From: Sphaerochaeta sp.
Lineage (GTDB): Bacteria > Spirochaetota > Spirochaetia > Sphaerochaetales > Sphaerochaetaceae
Length of the DNA stretch: 14,699 nucleotides
NCBI GenBank assembly: GCA_023228445.1
Contig: JALOBD010000044.1
Span: 1 to 14,699 of the forward strand
Direction of reading: 5' to 3'
Positions 13,757-14,699 of this stretch are shown here, one piece after another. Numbering within the stretch: the stretch's first letter is position 1; every line of letters begins with the position of its first letter. The notes below the pieces were generated by a model. It was given only the letters and a program-made list of their open reading frames with translations. It was not told the origin of the DNA and did not search any database. The position numbers and the translations under genes are program-made.

Positions 13757-14699
13757 ATGAAGCGATCGTATTCACACGGCATGAGGGTGATCGAGATGAG
13801 TATTCTTCTCAGCTTGTCCCTGGTGTTCCTCGGGTGTGCCACAGTCACACAAAAGTCCTCTCTCATCGAAGGCACACTCCTCGCCCCGCTGCCGATGATT
13901 CCCCTCCCGGCCTCAAAGGTGGTGCAGGTGTCCGATGATACGCCTTCTCATGATGAGCCAAAGACTGAGGAGCCGACTGTTATACCCGCTGGCCAGGGTT
14001 GGCAGGAACCAGGTGTTGCTGCTGAAATTTTCTCCTCTCTGGAAGAGGGTATCCCGGTCCTGGTGATCCGGGCGGTTGGTAGCGGCCTGAGTGAAGGCGA
14101 GGCCAGGGCCGATGCCCTCTCATCCCTCTCCTTGATGCTCCATGCACAGGTGGAGGGCTCCCAGCAGGTCAGCGACCGGGTTGCGATGGCCGATGGAAAG
14201 GTCGTGGCAACGGCATCCGACTTCGTTGAGCAGATCACCGTGTCGACGAGCCTGCCGATCCTCGGTGCAGCGCTCACGACCTCCTTCGATGGCAACCGCA
14301 TCGCTCCGCTCTATCACACCGAGGCGGTGTTGGACGCGTCAGTCTCCCTGCCGCTCTATGAGCAGGAGTTGGAGCGGTTGGCCAATCTTATCAACAGCGT
14401 CGACCTCCCATCACTCGAACACGCCGACTCACGTATCCAAGAGCGGCAGCTCTCACAATTGCTCTCCTACCATGACCAATTTGAGCGACACGCCTATGTG
14501 GCCCGGGCATTGGGCACGGAGGAGTTGCCCCCGCTCTCCCACTCGCGATACGCCCTCGAGCTGAAAATCGGGGCCCTGGCCCGGGTCAACGACACCTATG
14601 CCAAGGCTGCCCAGAGTCTGGTGCAGGGCATCGAAGAGAGCGGGGTGTACGTCTATCCGCCCAAGCTCGATGGGAGGGGGGCGGTCACCGAGTTTGCCG
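13757..14699 (+). CDS. LPP20-like lipoprotein (3' end outside window)
   Basis: The frame is open for 314 codons to the end of the window, so the C-terminus is missing. ATG 13757 is 8 bases after AGGAG (13744-13748). A lipoprotein signal is clear: hydrophobic ILLSLSLVFLG and then C27, so the mature protein is attached to a membrane through that cysteine. ATG codons at residues 9 and 14 are possible later starts. Residues ~40-80 are Pro/Asp/Glu-rich and probably flexible. Residues ~103-230 resemble the LPP20 group: IRAVGSGLSEGEARADALSSL at 104-124 fits the family's A-x-G-x-G...A...A helix, followed by a strand-rich part and an ELERLANLI helix. Such proteins sit in the outer envelope of Gram-negative bacteria and spirochaetes; their biochemical role is unclear. 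I see no link to the sugar genes, and a separate promoter supports independence. Confidence 0.8.
   Translation, partial: MKRSYSHGMRVIEMSILLSLSLVFLGCATVTQKSSLIEGTLLAPLPMIPLPASKVVQVSDDTPSHDEPKTEEPTVIPAGQGWQEPGVAAEIFSSLEEGIPVLVIRAVGSGLSEGEARADALSSLSLMLHAQVEGSQQVSDRVAMADGKVVATASDFVEQITVSTSLPILGAALTTSFDGNRIAPLYHTEAVLDASVSLPLYEQELERLANLINSVDLPSLEHADSRIQERQLSQLLSYHDQFERHAYVARALGTEELPPLSHSRYALELKIGALARVNDTYAKAAQSLVQGIEESGVYVYPPKLDGRGAVTEFA

Noticed and set aside
1..14699. CRISPR arrays, tRNA or rRNA genes, and intact insertion sequences
   Set aside because: I saw no regularly spaced direct repeats, no cloverleaf-like segment, no rRNA-like sequence, and no element with paired terminal repeats around a complete transposase.

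Overview
The window looks like chromosomal DNA from a spirochaete, probably Sphaerochaeta or a close relative. This is inferred from the type of sugar-binding protein (cleavable signal, no lipobox cysteine, then a short Gly/Ser-rich mature start), the LplB/YtcP-type permeases without an ATPase gene beside them, and an LPP20-like lipoprotein. No 16S or other decisive marker is present, so this is a moderate-confidence inference. All confident genes read on the + strand.

Layout. (1) 1-613 is the 3' end of an AT-richer gene for a beta-solenoid-like, probably surface protein. (2) 667-2220 encodes an exported protein with a C-terminal thioredoxin/TlpA-like domain that has lost both redox cysteines. 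(3) 2221-3542 is a decayed stretch: a short ORF with a strong ribosome site, an unusual TCACGTGA repeat pair, a dead transposase fragment near 2892-3173, and two perfect palindromes just upstream of the next operon. (4) 3543-7173 is a tight operon of two ABC sugar permeases and a GH2 beta-glucuronidase, closed by a hairpin terminator at 7212-7258. (5) 7323-11184 is a second unit, with a GH59 (galactocerebrosidase-like) enzyme followed by a YtcQ/LipO-type solute-binding protein and a strong terminator at 11201-11243. (6) 11259-13505 encodes a membrane-anchored AraC-family regulator with an extracytoplasmic sensor region. (7) 13757 to the end is a lipoprotein gene that runs off the window.

Working model for 3543-13505. 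The binding protein captures an oligosaccharide in the periplasm. The two permeases, with an ATPase encoded elsewhere, import it intact. The beta-glucuronidase and the GH59 enzyme, neither of which has a signal peptide, then remove beta-linked glucuronic acid and beta-galactosyl units in the cytoplasm. The AraC regulator probably senses a related ligand outside the membrane and switches the locus on. Pairing a glucuronidase with a GH59 enzyme points to an acidic galactan-type substrate, such as GlcA-tipped arabinogalactan side chains or the GlcA-Gal-Gal-Xyl proteoglycan linker. That substrate is a hypothesis; the enzyme families themselves are well supported by motifs.
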